From contig NZ_JAGKJJ010000007.1 of NCBI RefSeq assembly GCF_020329505.1, forward strand, positions 186,001 to 250,000: a stretch of DNA of 64,000 nt, in the 5' to 3' direction. The DNA comes from Bradyrhizobium semiaridum (lineage in GTDB: Bacteria > Pseudomonadota > Alphaproteobacteria > Rhizobiales > Xanthobacteraceae). The translations under genes were made by a program, and so were the position numbers. The notes below the pieces were generated by a model. It was not told where the DNA came from. It did not search any database and worked only from the letters and a program-made list of their open reading frames with translations. Positions within the stretch are counted from its first letter, which is position 1, and every line of letters begins with the position of its first letter. Shown piece after piece: positions 37,907 to 47,404 of the stretch.

Positions 37907-38488
37907 CATTGCGCGGCGGATTCGGCGCAGCAGGCTCGCTGCCTTGTCATACCGTCCGCAGCGCAGGAAACCTGGGACGGGCCGCTGCCCCCATCGACCG
38001 AGTGGCGCTTCCATCTGGACATCATGCGCGCCCGGCCCGATGCCGGCGCCGTCGTGCACACCCACTCCACCTATGCGACGGTGCTGGCGATCGCACGCAA
38101 GCCGATTCCGGCCTGCCACTACATGATCGCGGCGTTCGGCGGCAGCGACATCCGTTGCGCCGGCTATGCGCGCTACGGCACCAAGGAATTGTCGGAGCTT
38201 GCGATCGCGGCGCTCGAGGGCCGCAACGGCTGCCTGCTCGCCAACCACGGCATGATCGCGGTGGGTAGCGATCTCGACAAGGCGATGTGGCTCGCCGTCG
38301 AGCTCGAGACGCTGGCGCGGCAGTACTACCTTTCGCTCGCGCTCGACACCCGCGTCATCCTGACCGATGAGCAGATCGCCGAAACGGCCAAGGGGTTTGC
38401 CAGCTACGGCCTGCGGACGGAAAAGCCCGCGGTGCGGATCGCGAAGGCGGCGCCCCGCCGCGCCGCCAGGCGGCGAACCGGCAAATGA
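37907..38488 (+). pseudogene. 5'-truncated class II aldolase/adducin-family gene
   Basis: The visible frame encodes the central and C-terminal part of a class II aldolase. GPLPPSTEWRFHLDIMRARP and AGAVVHTHSTYATVLAIAR (zinc His pair) are followed by CLLANHGMIAVG (third His) and a basic tail. The N-terminal 50-70 residues of the family, with the phosphate-binding GSGNISVR block, are missing, and the LVIPSAA-GPLPP junction looks shortened by a deletion. The frame is closed by a TGA at 37904. It could still make a shortened protein from ATG at 38024, but loss of the substrate-binding part makes a pseudogene more likely. Confidence 0.65.
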
Positions 38489-38560
38489 CGAGCGGTGGGG
38501 CGGCTATCCCCGCGCGGTTCCTCGCGGAATCGTCAGGGGGGGCGCAAGAGTCCTGATCTA

Positions 38561-38590
38561 TTGCTCATGCTGTGAGCATATGATCTCATG
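38561..38590. promoter_or_regulatory. Candidate SorC operator upstream of HAD/SorC genes
   Basis: The stretch TTGCTCATGCTGTGAGCATA plus the following TGATCTCATG holds the dyad TGCTCA...TGAGCA. It also contains TGAGCATATG (38573-38582), which is the exact reverse complement of CATATGCTCA (40556-40565) upstream of the ABC transporter operon. It lies just before the HAD gene. Binding by the SorC-type protein encoded next is an inference. Confidence 0.5.
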
Positions 38591-38595
38591 CCGGG

Positions 38596-39261
38596 ATGGA
38601 CGTCCGCTTGCCCGAGACCGATCTCGTCATCTTCGACTGCGACGGCGTGCTCGTCGACAGCGAGGAACTGAGCTGCCGCTGCCTGTCCGACGCGCTCGGC
38701 CAGGCCGGCGTTGCGATGAGCACGGAGCGGGCGCTTGAACTCTTTCTCGGGCGCAGCTCGGCGGCCGTGATCGAGTATTGCCAACAGGCGGGCCGGCCTC
38801 TGCCGGCGACCTTTCTCACCGACCTGGCACTTAAGGTCCGCGAGACCTTCAGTGCGCAGCTCAAGCCGATCGCCGGCGTCGCGGCGGTGCTGGATGAACT
38901 GCAACTGCCGCATTGCGTCGCCTCGTCGAGCGACCTCGCGCGCGTCAAATATTCGCTGGAGCTGACCGGCCTTGCGGCGTATTTCGGACCGCGGCTCTAC
39001 ACCTCGCAGATGGTCGCGCGCGGCAAGCCGGCGCCGGATCTGTTCCTGCACGCGGCGGCCCGTATGGCTGTGGCGCCGCGCCGCACGCTGGTGATCGAGG
39101 ACAGCGTCAGCGGCGTCACGGCGGCGAAGGCGGCAGGCATGAAAGTCTGGGGATTCACCGGCGGCGCCCACTACCGCGCGCAGGATGGCAGTGGTCTGCT
39201 TCGGAACGCCGGAGCAGATCGAATCTTTGCTGCGATGACCGATTTCTGGACGGAAGGCTGA
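38596..39261 (+). CDS. HAD-family hydrolase (subfamily IA phosphatase)
   Basis: The 221-residue protein has HAD motif I in VIFDCDGVLVDSEEL, motif II near VASSSDLARVKYSLELTG, motif III K in ARGKPAPDLFLHAA and motif IV in LVIEDSVSGVTAAKAAGMK. It belongs to the beta-phosphoglucomutase/phosphoglycolate-phosphatase-like group acting on sugar phosphates. It is nine bases before the SorC regulator gene and within the polyol locus, so it may remove a toxic sugar-phosphate by-product there. Confidence 0.9.
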   Translation: MDVRLPETDLVIFDCDGVLVDSEELSCRCLSDALGQAGVAMSTERALELFLGRSSAAVIEYCQQAGRPLPATFLTDLALKVRETFSAQLKPIAGVAAVLDELQLPHCVASSSDLARVKYSLELTGLAAYFGPRLYTSQMVARGKPAPDLFLHAAARMAVAPRRTLVIEDSVSGVTAAKAAGMKVWGFTGGAHYRAQDGSGLLRNAGADRIFAAMTDFWTEG

Positions 39262-39270
39262 CGCACGATC

Positions 39271-40224
39271 ATGGCTGCGCCCGACAACGAAAGATCCCGC
39301 CTCGACGATGCGGCGCGCGCCGGCTGGCTCTATTTCATCGCGGGCCACACCCAGGACGAGATCGCGAAGATGCTGCAGGTGTCGCGCGCCTCGGCGCAGC
39401 GCCTGGTGTCGCTGTGCCTCGCCGAGCGGCTGATCACCTTTCGCCTCGAGCATCCGATCGCAGCCTGCATGGAATTGGCATCCCGCCTGAAGGCGCGGTT
39501 CGAACTGGTGCATTGCGAGGTGGTTCCGACCGATCCCGCGGCGCCGCTGTCGACCGCTGGCATAGCCGAGCGCAGCGCCAACTTGCTGGAGACCACGCTG
39601 CGCGCGGAAACGCCTGTGATCGTGGCGCTCGGCACCGGCCGCGCGGTGCGCGCCGCGGTCGAGCGCGTCTCGCCGATCGAGCGGCCCGATCATCAGATCG
39701 TTTCGCTGGTCGGCAACATCTCCGCCGACGGCTCGGCGAGTTTCTACGACACCGTCGGCCGGCTCGCCGACCGCACCGGCGCGCGGCACTACCCGATGCC
39801 GCTGCCGTTCCTGATGTCGAGCGAGGACGAGCGCAACCGCATGGTCCGCATCGACCCGATCGCGCGGGTGCGCGCGGTCGCCGCCAAGGCCGATCTGCGG
39901 CTGATCGGCATCGGCCAGATGGACCAGAAGGCCCAGGTCCATGTCGACGGCTTCGTCACTCGCGAGGAGCTGCTGGAGATGATGCGGCTCGGCGCGATCG
40001 GCGAAGTGACCGGCTGGGCCTATGACGCCAAGGGACGGTTGATCAAGGGTGGCACCAACAAGCGTCTCACCAGCATCCCGCCGCAGATCCCCGCGGAGTC
40101 GACCACGATCGCCGCCGCCGTCGGTGCAGCAAAAGTGCCGGCCATCAGGGCCGCATTGGCGGGACGGGTGGTCAACGGCCTGATCACCGACGAGGCGACC
40201 GCGCGCGCCGTGCTCGAACGGTAG
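39271..40224 (+). CDS. SorC/DeoR-type sugar-binding transcriptional regulator
   Basis: The 317-residue protein has an N-terminal HTH (AGHTQDEIAKMLQVSRASAQRL appears in part as DEIAKMLQVSRASAQRLV) and a C-terminal sugar-phosphate-binding domain of the SorC type (VIVALGTGRAVRAAVERV, QIVSLVGNISADGSASFYDT, RLIGIGQMDQKAQVHVDG). SorC proteins control polyol and sugar operons in response to sugar phosphates. It is the second gene of a two-gene unit with the HAD phosphatase and lies directly before the polyol ABC operon. The shared motif upstream of both units is its likely target. Confidence 0.93.
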   Translation: MAAPDNERSRLDDAARAGWLYFIAGHTQDEIAKMLQVSRASAQRLVSLCLAERLITFRLEHPIAACMELASRLKARFELVHCEVVPTDPAAPLSTAGIAERSANLLETTLRAETPVIVALGTGRAVRAAVERVSPIERPDHQIVSLVGNISADGSASFYDTVGRLADRTGARHYPMPLPFLMSSEDERNRMVRIDPIARVRAVAAKADLRLIGIGQMDQKAQVHVDGFVTREELLEMMRLGAIGEVTGWAYDAKGRLIKGGTNKRLTSIPPQIPAESTTIAAAVGAAKVPAIRAALAGRVVNGLITDEATARAVLER

Positions 40225-40232
40225 GTGTTCAA

Positions 40233-40383
40233 CCTCTCCCCGCTCTTTTGCGGGGAGAGGTCGGATCGCATCGCAGATGCGATCCGGGTGAAGAGCCAGG
40301 CACGCTGCGCAACAAATCCCGAAGTGCTCACCGGATAGAGCCCTTCACCCCAACCCTCTCCGCGTAAGAACGGGGCGAGGGAG
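40233..40383. repeat. Tandem-hairpin intergenic repeat, copy A
   Basis: The element has three hairpins: CCTCTCCCCG/CGGGGAGAGG (40233-40260), GGATCGCATC/GATGCGATCC (40263-40285) and a C/G-rich pair around CCCTCTCCGCGTAAGAACGG (about 40354-40383). It fills most of the 363-base gap between the SorC gene and the transporter operon. A second copy with the same order and flanks lies at 54792-54935, but its middle hairpin has a different sequence. Confidence 0.75.
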
Positions 40384-40510
40384 CGCAATCCCGTTGCGGT
40401 AGCGATTCCACCGCAAACCGCTGGACGCGGCGGCGTTTCGCCTCCGCAACTTCCCTCCCTCCCAGCGTGTGCCGGAACCCGCCATCCCGCCGCCGCCGCC
40501 GTACCCGCGC

Positions 40511-40582
40511 TTGACAAAATCCGGCGACGGGATGAACATACGCTCAACACGTGGGCATATGCTCAACGTGGCATATGGGAGG
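40511..40582 (+). promoter_or_regulatory. Promoter and candidate SorC operator of the polyol transporter operon
   Basis: A TTGACA (40511-40516) is followed after about 18 bases by AACATA. Then come two tandem imperfect copies of GCTCAAC(AC)GTGGGCATAT (40542-40560 and 40561-40576), and a GGGAGG ribosome site (40577-40582) before the TTG start. CATATGCTCA at 40556-40565 is shared, in inverted orientation, with the site upstream of the HAD/SorC unit. Confidence 0.55.
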
Positions 40583-40587
40583 TCACC

Positions 40588-41901
40588 TTGAAAAACGTCC
40601 TTTGCGCCGTTGCGGGCGCGGCTGCGCTTTTGATCTCTGCCCCCTCGATCGCCCAGACCACGCTGACGGTGGCGACCGTCAACAACGGCGACATGATCCG
40701 CATGCAGGGGCTCACCAGCGAATTCACCGCGAAGAATCCCGACATCACCGTGAAATGGGTGACGCTCGAGGAGAACGTGCTGCGCCAGCGCGTCACCACC
40801 GACATCGCCACCAAGGGCGGTCAGTTCGACGTGCTGACCATCGGCACCTATGAGGTGCCGATCTGGGCCAAGAAGAACTGGCTGGTGCCGCTCGACAAGC
40901 TCGGCGCGGACTACGACGTCGGCGACCTCCTGCCGAAGATCAAGGACGCGGTGTCGGTCGACGGCAAGCTCTATGCCGCGCCGTTCTACGGCGAGAGCTC
41001 GATGGTGATGTATCGCACCGACCTGTTCGACAAGGCCGGCCTGAAGATGCCTGACAGCCCGACCTGGGATTTCGTCATCGATGCCGCCAAGAAGCTGACC
41101 GACAAGTCCGGCGGCGTCTACGGCATCTGCCTGCGCGGCAAGGCTGGCTGGGGCGAGAACATGGCATTCCTGACCGCGATGGCCAATTCGTTCGGCGCGC
41201 ACTGGTTCGACGAGAAGTGGGAGCCGCAGTTCAACTCGCCGGAATGGAAGAAGACGCTGACGACCTATGTCGACCTGATGAAGCAGGCCGGACCTCCCGG
41301 CGCCAGCTCCAACGGCTTCAACGAGAACCTTGCGCTGTTCAACGCCGGGAAATGCGCGATGTGGATCGACGCGACGGTGGCGGCGTCGTTCGTGACCAAT
41401 CCGAAGGACTCCAAGGTTGCCGACAAAGTCGGCTTCGCGCTGGCGCCGAACACCGGGCTCGGCAAGAACGCCAACTGGCTGTGGGCGTGGAATCTGGCGG
41501 TCCCCGCCGGCTCGAAGAAGGTCGATGCTGCCGAGAAGTTCATCGCCTGGGCGACCAGCAAGGAGTACTCGAAGCTGGTGGCGTCGAAGGAGGGCTGGGC
41601 CAACGTGCCGCCGGGCACGCGGACCTCGTTGTACCAGAACCCCGAATATCAGAAGGCAGCGCCGTTCGCCAAGATGACGCTGGCCTCGATCGATGCCGCC
41701 GATCCGAACAAGCCGACGGTGAAGCCGGTGCCTTATGTCGGCGTGCAGTATGCCGCGATCCCTGAATTCCAGGGCATCGGCACCTCGGTCGGCCAGCAAT
41801 TCTCGGCAGCGCTCGCCGGCTCCTCCACCGTCGACGCGGCGCTCTCGGCCGCGCAGTCCTCGACCGAACGCGAAATGAAGCGCGCCGGCTACATCAAGTA
41901 G
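40588..41901 (+). CDS. Polyol/sugar ABC transporter substrate-binding protein (SmoE-like)
   Basis: The 437-residue protein has a signal peptide (VLCAVAGAAALLISAPSIAQ) and the type II binding fold of family 1 solute-binding proteins. It resembles sorbitol/mannitol-binding proteins: TLTVATVNNGDMIRMQGLTS, FDVLTIGTYEVPIWAKKNWL, YAAPFYGESSMVMYRTDLFD. The start is TTG with GGGAGG five bases upstream. It is first in a complete uptake operon (binding protein, two permeases, ATPase) followed by a dehydrogenase and two kinases, so the ligand is probably a polyol. Confidence 0.93.
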   Translation: MKNVLCAVAGAAALLISAPSIAQTTLTVATVNNGDMIRMQGLTSEFTAKNPDITVKWVTLEENVLRQRVTTDIATKGGQFDVLTIGTYEVPIWAKKNWLVPLDKLGADYDVGDLLPKIKDAVSVDGKLYAAPFYGESSMVMYRTDLFDKAGLKMPDSPTWDFVIDAAKKLTDKSGGVYGICLRGKAGWGENMAFLTAMANSFGAHWFDEKWEPQFNSPEWKKTLTTYVDLMKQAGPPGASSNGFNENLALFNAGKCAMWIDATVAASFVTNPKDSKVADKVGFALAPNTGLGKNANWLWAWNLAVPAGSKKVDAAEKFIAWATSKEYSKLVASKEGWANVPPGTRTSLYQNPEYQKAAPFAKMTLASIDAADPNKPTVKPVPYVGVQYAAIPEFQGIGTSVGQQFSAALAGSSTVDAALSAAQSSTEREMKRAGYIK

Positions 41902-42003
41902 CGGCGTTCCGAACGAGGTCACCCTCAAACGAGAAGCCTGGACGCCATCGACGTGCGCCCCGGCCTCAACCGGCCCGCTCATTCCTCCCGAGCCCGGCCA
42001 CTG

Positions 42004-42050
42004 GCGACCATCCTGTCCCGCAGCGGGGTGGTCGCTCCTTTCGGTTTTTT
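42004..42050 (+). terminator. Attenuator-like hairpin with T-run after the binding-protein gene
   Basis: GCGACCATCC (42004-42013) pairs with GGGTGGTCGC (42026-42035, one G-T pair), and TTTTTT at 42045-42050 follows about ten bases later. It lies between the solute-binding protein and first permease genes, where partial termination would give an excess of binding protein. The distance from stem to T-run is larger than ideal. Confidence 0.5.
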
Positions 42051-42120
42051 GATTGACGCGTTTTCTTCACGCGAACCGGCGTCCACTTCGCTGGAAAACG
42101 CTGTTGGAAAGGAGGCGGAG

Positions 42121-42993
42121 ATGGCGACCCAGCAGACCCAACTGCTCGCACGCACGCTGCTCACGCCCGCCGTGGCGCTGCTGTTCATCTGGATGATCGT
42201 GCCGCTGGCGCTCACAATCTATTTCGCGACGTTGCACTACAATCTGCTCGATCCCGGCTCCGAATCCTTCGTCGGCCTGGAGAATTTCCGCTACTTCCTG
42301 ACCGACCCGGCCTTCCTTGCCTCGCTGCAAAATACCCTGGTGCTGGTCGGCTCGGTGCTCGCGATCACGATCCTGCTCGGAGTGCCGCTGGCGCTGCTGC
42401 TCGACCAGCAGGTGGTCGGGCTCTCGATCGTCCGCCTGATGGTGATCGCGCCGTTCTTCGTGATGCCGACGGTCAGCGCGCTGGTCTGGAAGAACTTGCT
42501 GATGCATCCGGTGTCGGGCCTGTTCGCCTGGATCGCGCATCTGTTCGGACTGCCGGCGATCGACTGGTTCAACGATGCGCCGCTGTTCTCCGTGATCCTG
42601 ATCATCTCCTGGCAGTGGCTGCCGTTCGCGACGCTGATTCTGCTGACCGCGTTGCAATCGCTCGACGAGGAGCAGAAGGAAGCCGCCGAGATGGACGGTG
42701 CGAGCGCGCTCTCGGCCTTCATCTACATCACGCTGCCGCATCTGGCGCGCCCGATCACGGTGGTGATCCTGATCGAGACCATCTTCCTGCTCACGGTGTT
42801 CGCGGAGATCTTCGTCACCACCGGCGGCGGCCCGGGCCTGCAGACCACCAACATCGCCTTCCTGATCTATTCGCAGGCGCTGATCCAGTACGATGTCGGT
42901 AGCGCCTCGGCGGGCGGGCTGGTCGCGGTGGTGCTCGCCAACATCGTCGCCTTCTTCCTCGTTCGTATCGTCGGTCGGAATCTGGAGGCGTAA
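42121..42993 (+). CDS. Sugar/polyol ABC transporter permease (SmoF-like)
   Basis: The 290-residue membrane protein has six predicted helices (PAVALLFIWMIVPLALTIYF, LVLVGSVLAITILLGVPLAL) and the EAA loop EAAEMDGASALSAFIYITLP that contacts the ATPase. It pairs with the next gene as the second half of the channel. AAGGAGG lies upstream of this ATG; the frame is open further upstream but that part is the hairpin-bearing gap. It is in the same operon as the binding protein 219 bases earlier. Confidence 0.93.
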   Translation: MATQQTQLLARTLLTPAVALLFIWMIVPLALTIYFATLHYNLLDPGSESFVGLENFRYFLTDPAFLASLQNTLVLVGSVLAITILLGVPLALLLDQQVVGLSIVRLMVIAPFFVMPTVSALVWKNLLMHPVSGLFAWIAHLFGLPAIDWFNDAPLFSVILIISWQWLPFATLILLTALQSLDEEQKEAAEMDGASALSAFIYITLPHLARPITVVILIETIFLLTVFAEIFVTTGGGPGLQTTNIAFLIYSQALIQYDVGSASAGGLVAVVLANIVAFFLVRIVGRNLEA

Positions 42994-42997
42994 CGTC

Positions 42998-43828
42998 ATG
43001 GCGCGGATGGTCACGACACGGCGCAAGGTGATCTCGACGGTGGCGGCCTGGCTGGTCGGCTTCCTGATCTTCTTCCCGATCCTCTGGATGGTGCTGGCAA
43101 GCTTCAAGACCGAGCTCGAGGCGTTCGCGATCCCGCCGTCGTTCCTGTTCTTCCACTGGACGACGGAGAACTACGCCACGGTGCAGGAGCGCAGCGACTA
43201 CCTGCACCATGCGCTCAACTCGATCGTCATCGCCGGCGGATCGACGCTGATCGCAATGCTGATCGCGGTCCCGGCGGCCTGGTCGATGGCGTTCTCGCCG
43301 ACCAAGCGCACCAAGGATATCCTGCTCTGGATGCTCTCCACCAAGATGATGCCGCCGGTCGGCGTGCTGGTGCCGATCTATCTGATCTATCGTAATTTCG
43401 GCCTGCTCGACACCCGCAGCGGGCTGATCTTCATCCTCTGCCTCGGCAATCTGCCGATCGTGATCTGGATGCTGTTCACCTATTTCAAGGAGATCCCGAA
43501 GGACATCCTGGAAGCGGCGCGGATGGACGGCGCCACGATCGGCCGCGAGCTGATCTACGTGCTGACGCCGATGGCGGTACCCGGGCTTGCATCGACTTTG
43601 TTGCTCAACCTGATCCTGGCCTGGAACGAGGCGTTCTGGACGCTCAACTTGTCGACGCTCGAGGCCGCGCCGCTCACCGTGTTCATCGCGTCCTATTCCA
43701 GCCCGGAAGGTCTGTTCTGGGCGAAATTGTCGGCGGCGTCGACGCTCGCGATCGCGCCCATTCTCGTGCTCGGCTGGTTCAGTCAGCGGCAGCTGGTCCG
43801 CGGCCTGACCTTCGGCGCGGTCAAGTAG
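42998..43828 (+). CDS. Sugar/polyol ABC transporter permease (SmoG-like)
   Basis: The 276-residue permease has six predicted helices ([40 protein letters not shown]) and the EAA loop [40 protein letters not shown] and [20 protein letters not shown] are typical of the MalG-like subunit of polyol transporters. It starts four bases after the first permease stops and is 16 bases before the ATPase gene, so translation is probably coupled. Confidence 0.93.
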   Translation: MARMVTTRRKVISTVAAWLVGFLIFFPILWMVLASFKTELEAFAIPPSFLFFHWTTENYATVQERSDYLHHALNSIVIAGGSTLIAMLIAVPAAWSMAFSPTKRTKDILLWMLSTKMMPPVGVLVPIYLIYRNFGLLDTRSGLIFILCLGNLPIVIWMLFTYFKEIPKDILEAARMDGATIGRELIYVLTPMAVPGLASTLLLNLILAWNEAFWTLNLSTLEAAPLTVFIASYSSPEGLFWAKLSAASTLAIAPILVLGWFSQRQLVRGLTFGAVK

Positions 43829-43844
43829 CAGAAAGGCTTTTGCC

Positions 43845-44852
<1,008 letters not shown>

Positions 44853-44934
44853 GGCGGACGGCCTCGCGGTCGATCCCCCTCCCCGGGCCGGGCGATGCGC
44901 CGGCTCACCGGAGCAAAGGCAAAGGAAGAAGAAA

Positions 44935-45708
44935 ATGTATCTCGAGAAATTCAGGTTGGGCGGCAAGACCGCCCTCATCACCGGCGGCGGCCAGGGCATC
45001 GGGCTTGCCTGCGCCGAAGCGCTGGCGGAGGCCGGCGCAAAAGTCATTATCGGCGACCGCGATGCCAAGGTCGCGGACGACGCCAAGGCGGCGCTGAAGG
45101 CCAAGGGCTTCGACGCCGATGTCGCGCTGATGGATGTGACGGATTCGAAGCGGGTCTCCGACGTCGCCGACGAGCTGGTCGGCAAGTTCGGCAAGGTCGA
45201 CATCCTCGTCAACAATGCCGGCATCGCGCGCAGCGAGACGCCGGCCGAGACCGTGACCGACGAGCACTGGCTCAACGTCATCGACGTCAATCTGAACGGC
45301 ACCTTCTGGTGCTGCCGCGCCTTCGGCAATCACATGCTGAAGGCGAAGTCGGGGACCATCGTCAACATCGGCTCGATGTCCGGCTTCATCGTCAACAAGC
45401 CGCAGGAGCAATGTTTCTACAACGCCTCCAAGGCCGCGGTGCACCATCTGACCAAGTCGCTTGCCGCCGAATGGGCAACGCGCGGGGTGCGCGTCAATGC
45501 GGTGGCGCCGACCTATATCGAGACCCCGCTGAACGCCTTCGTGAAGAACAGCCCGCGGATGTACGACGCCTGGATCGGCGGAACCCCGATGGCGCGGATG
45601 GGGCAGGTCGACGAGATCGCCTCCGTCGTGCTGTTCCTCGCTTCCGAGGCGGCGAGCCTGATGACCGGCAGCATCGTTTTGGTCGATGGCGGCTACACTT
45701 GCTGGTAG
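44935..45708 (+). CDS. Short-chain polyol dehydrogenase (ribitol/arabitol/sorbitol type)
   Basis: The 257-residue classical SDR has ALITGGGQGIGLACAEALAE, the NNAG motif in ILVNNAGIARSE, Ser in IGSMSGFIVNK and the YNASK catalytic pair, so unlike the SDRs of the acyl-CoA cluster this one has a complete active site. It should oxidise the imported polyol to a ketose using NAD. AAAGGAAG precedes the ATG. It is followed by a ribulokinase-like gene, which suggests ribitol or D-arabitol giving D-ribulose or D-xylulose, though sorbitol cannot be excluded. Confidence 0.9.
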   Translation: MYLEKFRLGGKTALITGGGQGIGLACAEALAEAGAKVIIGDRDAKVADDAKAALKAKGFDADVALMDVTDSKRVSDVADELVGKFGKVDILVNNAGIARSETPAETVTDEHWLNVIDVNLNGTFWCCRAFGNHMLKAKSGTIVNIGSMSGFIVNKPQEQCFYNASKAAVHHLTKSLAAEWATRGVRVNAVAPTYIETPLNAFVKNSPRMYDAWIGGTPMARMGQVDEIASVVLFLASEAASLMTGSIVLVDGGYTCW

Positions 45709-45735
45709 GCTCGGCCCGCAACGAACGGAGTGGGC

Positions 45736-47391
45736 ATGCGGCAAGCGTTCATCGGTGTGGATGTCGGCAGCACGAGCGCTCGTGCGGGGGTGTTCGACGA
45801 AGCCGGGAAATTGCTGGGATCGGCGCGGCATCCGATCCGGGTCTGGCATGAGCCCGGCGATATCGTCGAGCAGTCTTCCGACGATATCTGGGCGGCGTGC
45901 GTCGCCTCCGTCCGCAACGCGATGCGCGAGGCGGCGATCGCTGCCGAGCATGTCAAGGGCATCGGCTTCGATGCGACATGCTCGCTGGTCGTGCTCGACA
46001 GCGCCGGCAGGCCGCTCAGCGTCAGCCCGTCCGGCGATCCCGCCCGCAACGTGGTGGTCTGGATGGATCACCGCGCGATGGACGAAACCGACTTCGTTAA
46101 TGCGACCGGCGACCGCGTGCTGCGCTATGTCGGCGGCGCCATTTCGCCGGAGATGGAGATCCCGAAGATCCTCTGGCTGAAGCGGCATCTGCCGGCCACC
46201 TTCGACGCCGCCGGGCACTTCTTCGATCTCGCCGACTATCTCTCGTTTCGCGCCACCGGATCGCTGGCGCGCTCGACCTGTACCGTGACCTGCAAATGGA
46301 CTTATGTCGCGGGCGAGGGCGGCTGGAGCGAATCCTTCCTCGAGCGGGTCGCGCTCGAGGCGCTGGCGGCGGATCGCTTCGCGCGGATCGGCAGCGAGAT
46401 CGTGCCGCCGGGTTCGCCGCTCGGCCGTGGGCTGTCGGACGTAGCCGCGCGCGATCTCGGCCTGATGCCGGGCACCGCGGTCGGCGCCTCACTGATCGAT
46501 GCGCATGCCGGCGGCGTCGGCGCGATCGGCGGCCGCGACGGCTCCGGCACCGAGGTCGATGTCTGCCAGCGGCTCGCCTACATCATGGGGACGTCGGCCT
46601 GCATCATGGCGACCACGGTCGAGCCGTGTTTCGTGCCGGGCGTCTGGGGCCCATACTTCGAGGGCATGGTGCCGGGGTTCTGGCTGAACGAGGGCGGCCA
46701 GTCCGCGGCAGGTGCGGCGATCGATCACCTGCTGCGCTCGCATCCGGCGCATGCCGAGATGCAGGCTGCCGCGAAGCGCGACGGTGTCGACGTCATCGAA
46801 TATCTCGAAAAGCGCATCCTGGCGCGTGCGGGCAACGCCGGTGCTGCGGCGCTGCTCGCGCGCAATGTGCATGTGCTGCCGGAATTCCTCGGCAACCGCT
46901 CGCCCTATGCCGATCCGGGATCGCGCGCCGTGATCGCGGGGCTCGATCTCGACACTGACGCATCAGCCATGGAGCGGTTGTTCGTTGCCGGCCTGTGCGG
47001 GCTCGCCTACGGCCTCGCCGACGTGATCGACGCGCTGCAAGCGCATGGCGCCAACGGCAGGACCATCGTGATCGGCGGCGGCGCCAGCCACAGCCCGCTG
47101 GTGCGCCAGATCATGGCCGACACCACAGGCTACACCGTCGCATTGCCGCAGACCCAGGAGCCGGTGCTGCTGGGCGCCGCGATGCTGGGCGCGGTCGCCA
47201 GCGGCGCGCATCGTTCGATCAACGCGGCGATGGCCGGCATGTCGGCGCTCGGGCGGCTGAGCGAGCCGACCCGGCCCGAGCTCGCGGACTTCCATTGCAA
47301 GAAGCGCGGCGTGCATAAAATGCTGCGGGAGCTCGATCGCGGCGCGCGCGAGGCGATGAAGCGGGCGCCCGGCGAGGCGCCGTCGAGCTGA
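45736..47391 (+). CDS. FGGY-family pentulose kinase, D-ribulokinase-like
   Basis: The 551-residue sugar kinase starts AFIGVDVGSTSARAGVFDEA. It has VKGIGFDATCSLVVLDSAGR, VVWMDHRAMDETDFVNATGD and late TIVIGGGASHSPLVRQIMAD with EPVLLGAAMLGAVASGAHRS. The long form with WMDHRA is typical of the FGGY group that includes ribitol-operon ribulokinase (RbtK/YpCarbK-like), not glycerol kinase. It should make D-ribulose 5-phosphate or another pentulose 5-phosphate from the dehydrogenase product. ACGGAG fits the ATG better than a GTG two codons upstream. Confidence 0.9.
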   Translation: MRQAFIGVDVGSTSARAGVFDEAGKLLGSARHPIRVWHEPGDIVEQSSDDIWAACVASVRNAMREAAIAAEHVKGIGFDATCSLVVLDSAGRPLSVSPSGDPARNVVVWMDHRAMDETDFVNATGDRVLRYVGGAISPEMEIPKILWLKRHLPATFDAAGHFFDLADYLSFRATGSLARSTCTVTCKWTYVAGEGGWSESFLERVALEALAADRFARIGSEIVPPGSPLGRGLSDVAARDLGLMPGTAVGASLIDAHAGGVGAIGGRDGSGTEVDVCQRLAYIMGTSACIMATTVEPCFVPGVWGPYFEGMVPGFWLNEGGQSAAGAAIDHLLRSHPAHAEMQAAAKRDGVDVIEYLEKRILARAGNAGAAALLARNVHVLPEFLGNRSPYADPGSRAVIAGLDLDTDASAMERLFVAGLCGLAYGLADVIDALQAHGANGRTIVIGGGASHSPLVRQIMADTTGYTVALPQTQEPVLLGAAMLGAVASGAHRSINAAMAGMSALGRLSEPTRPELADFHCKKRGVHKMLRELDRGAREAMKRAPGEAPSS

Positions 47392-47404
47392 GGTGTTTGC
47401 AACG

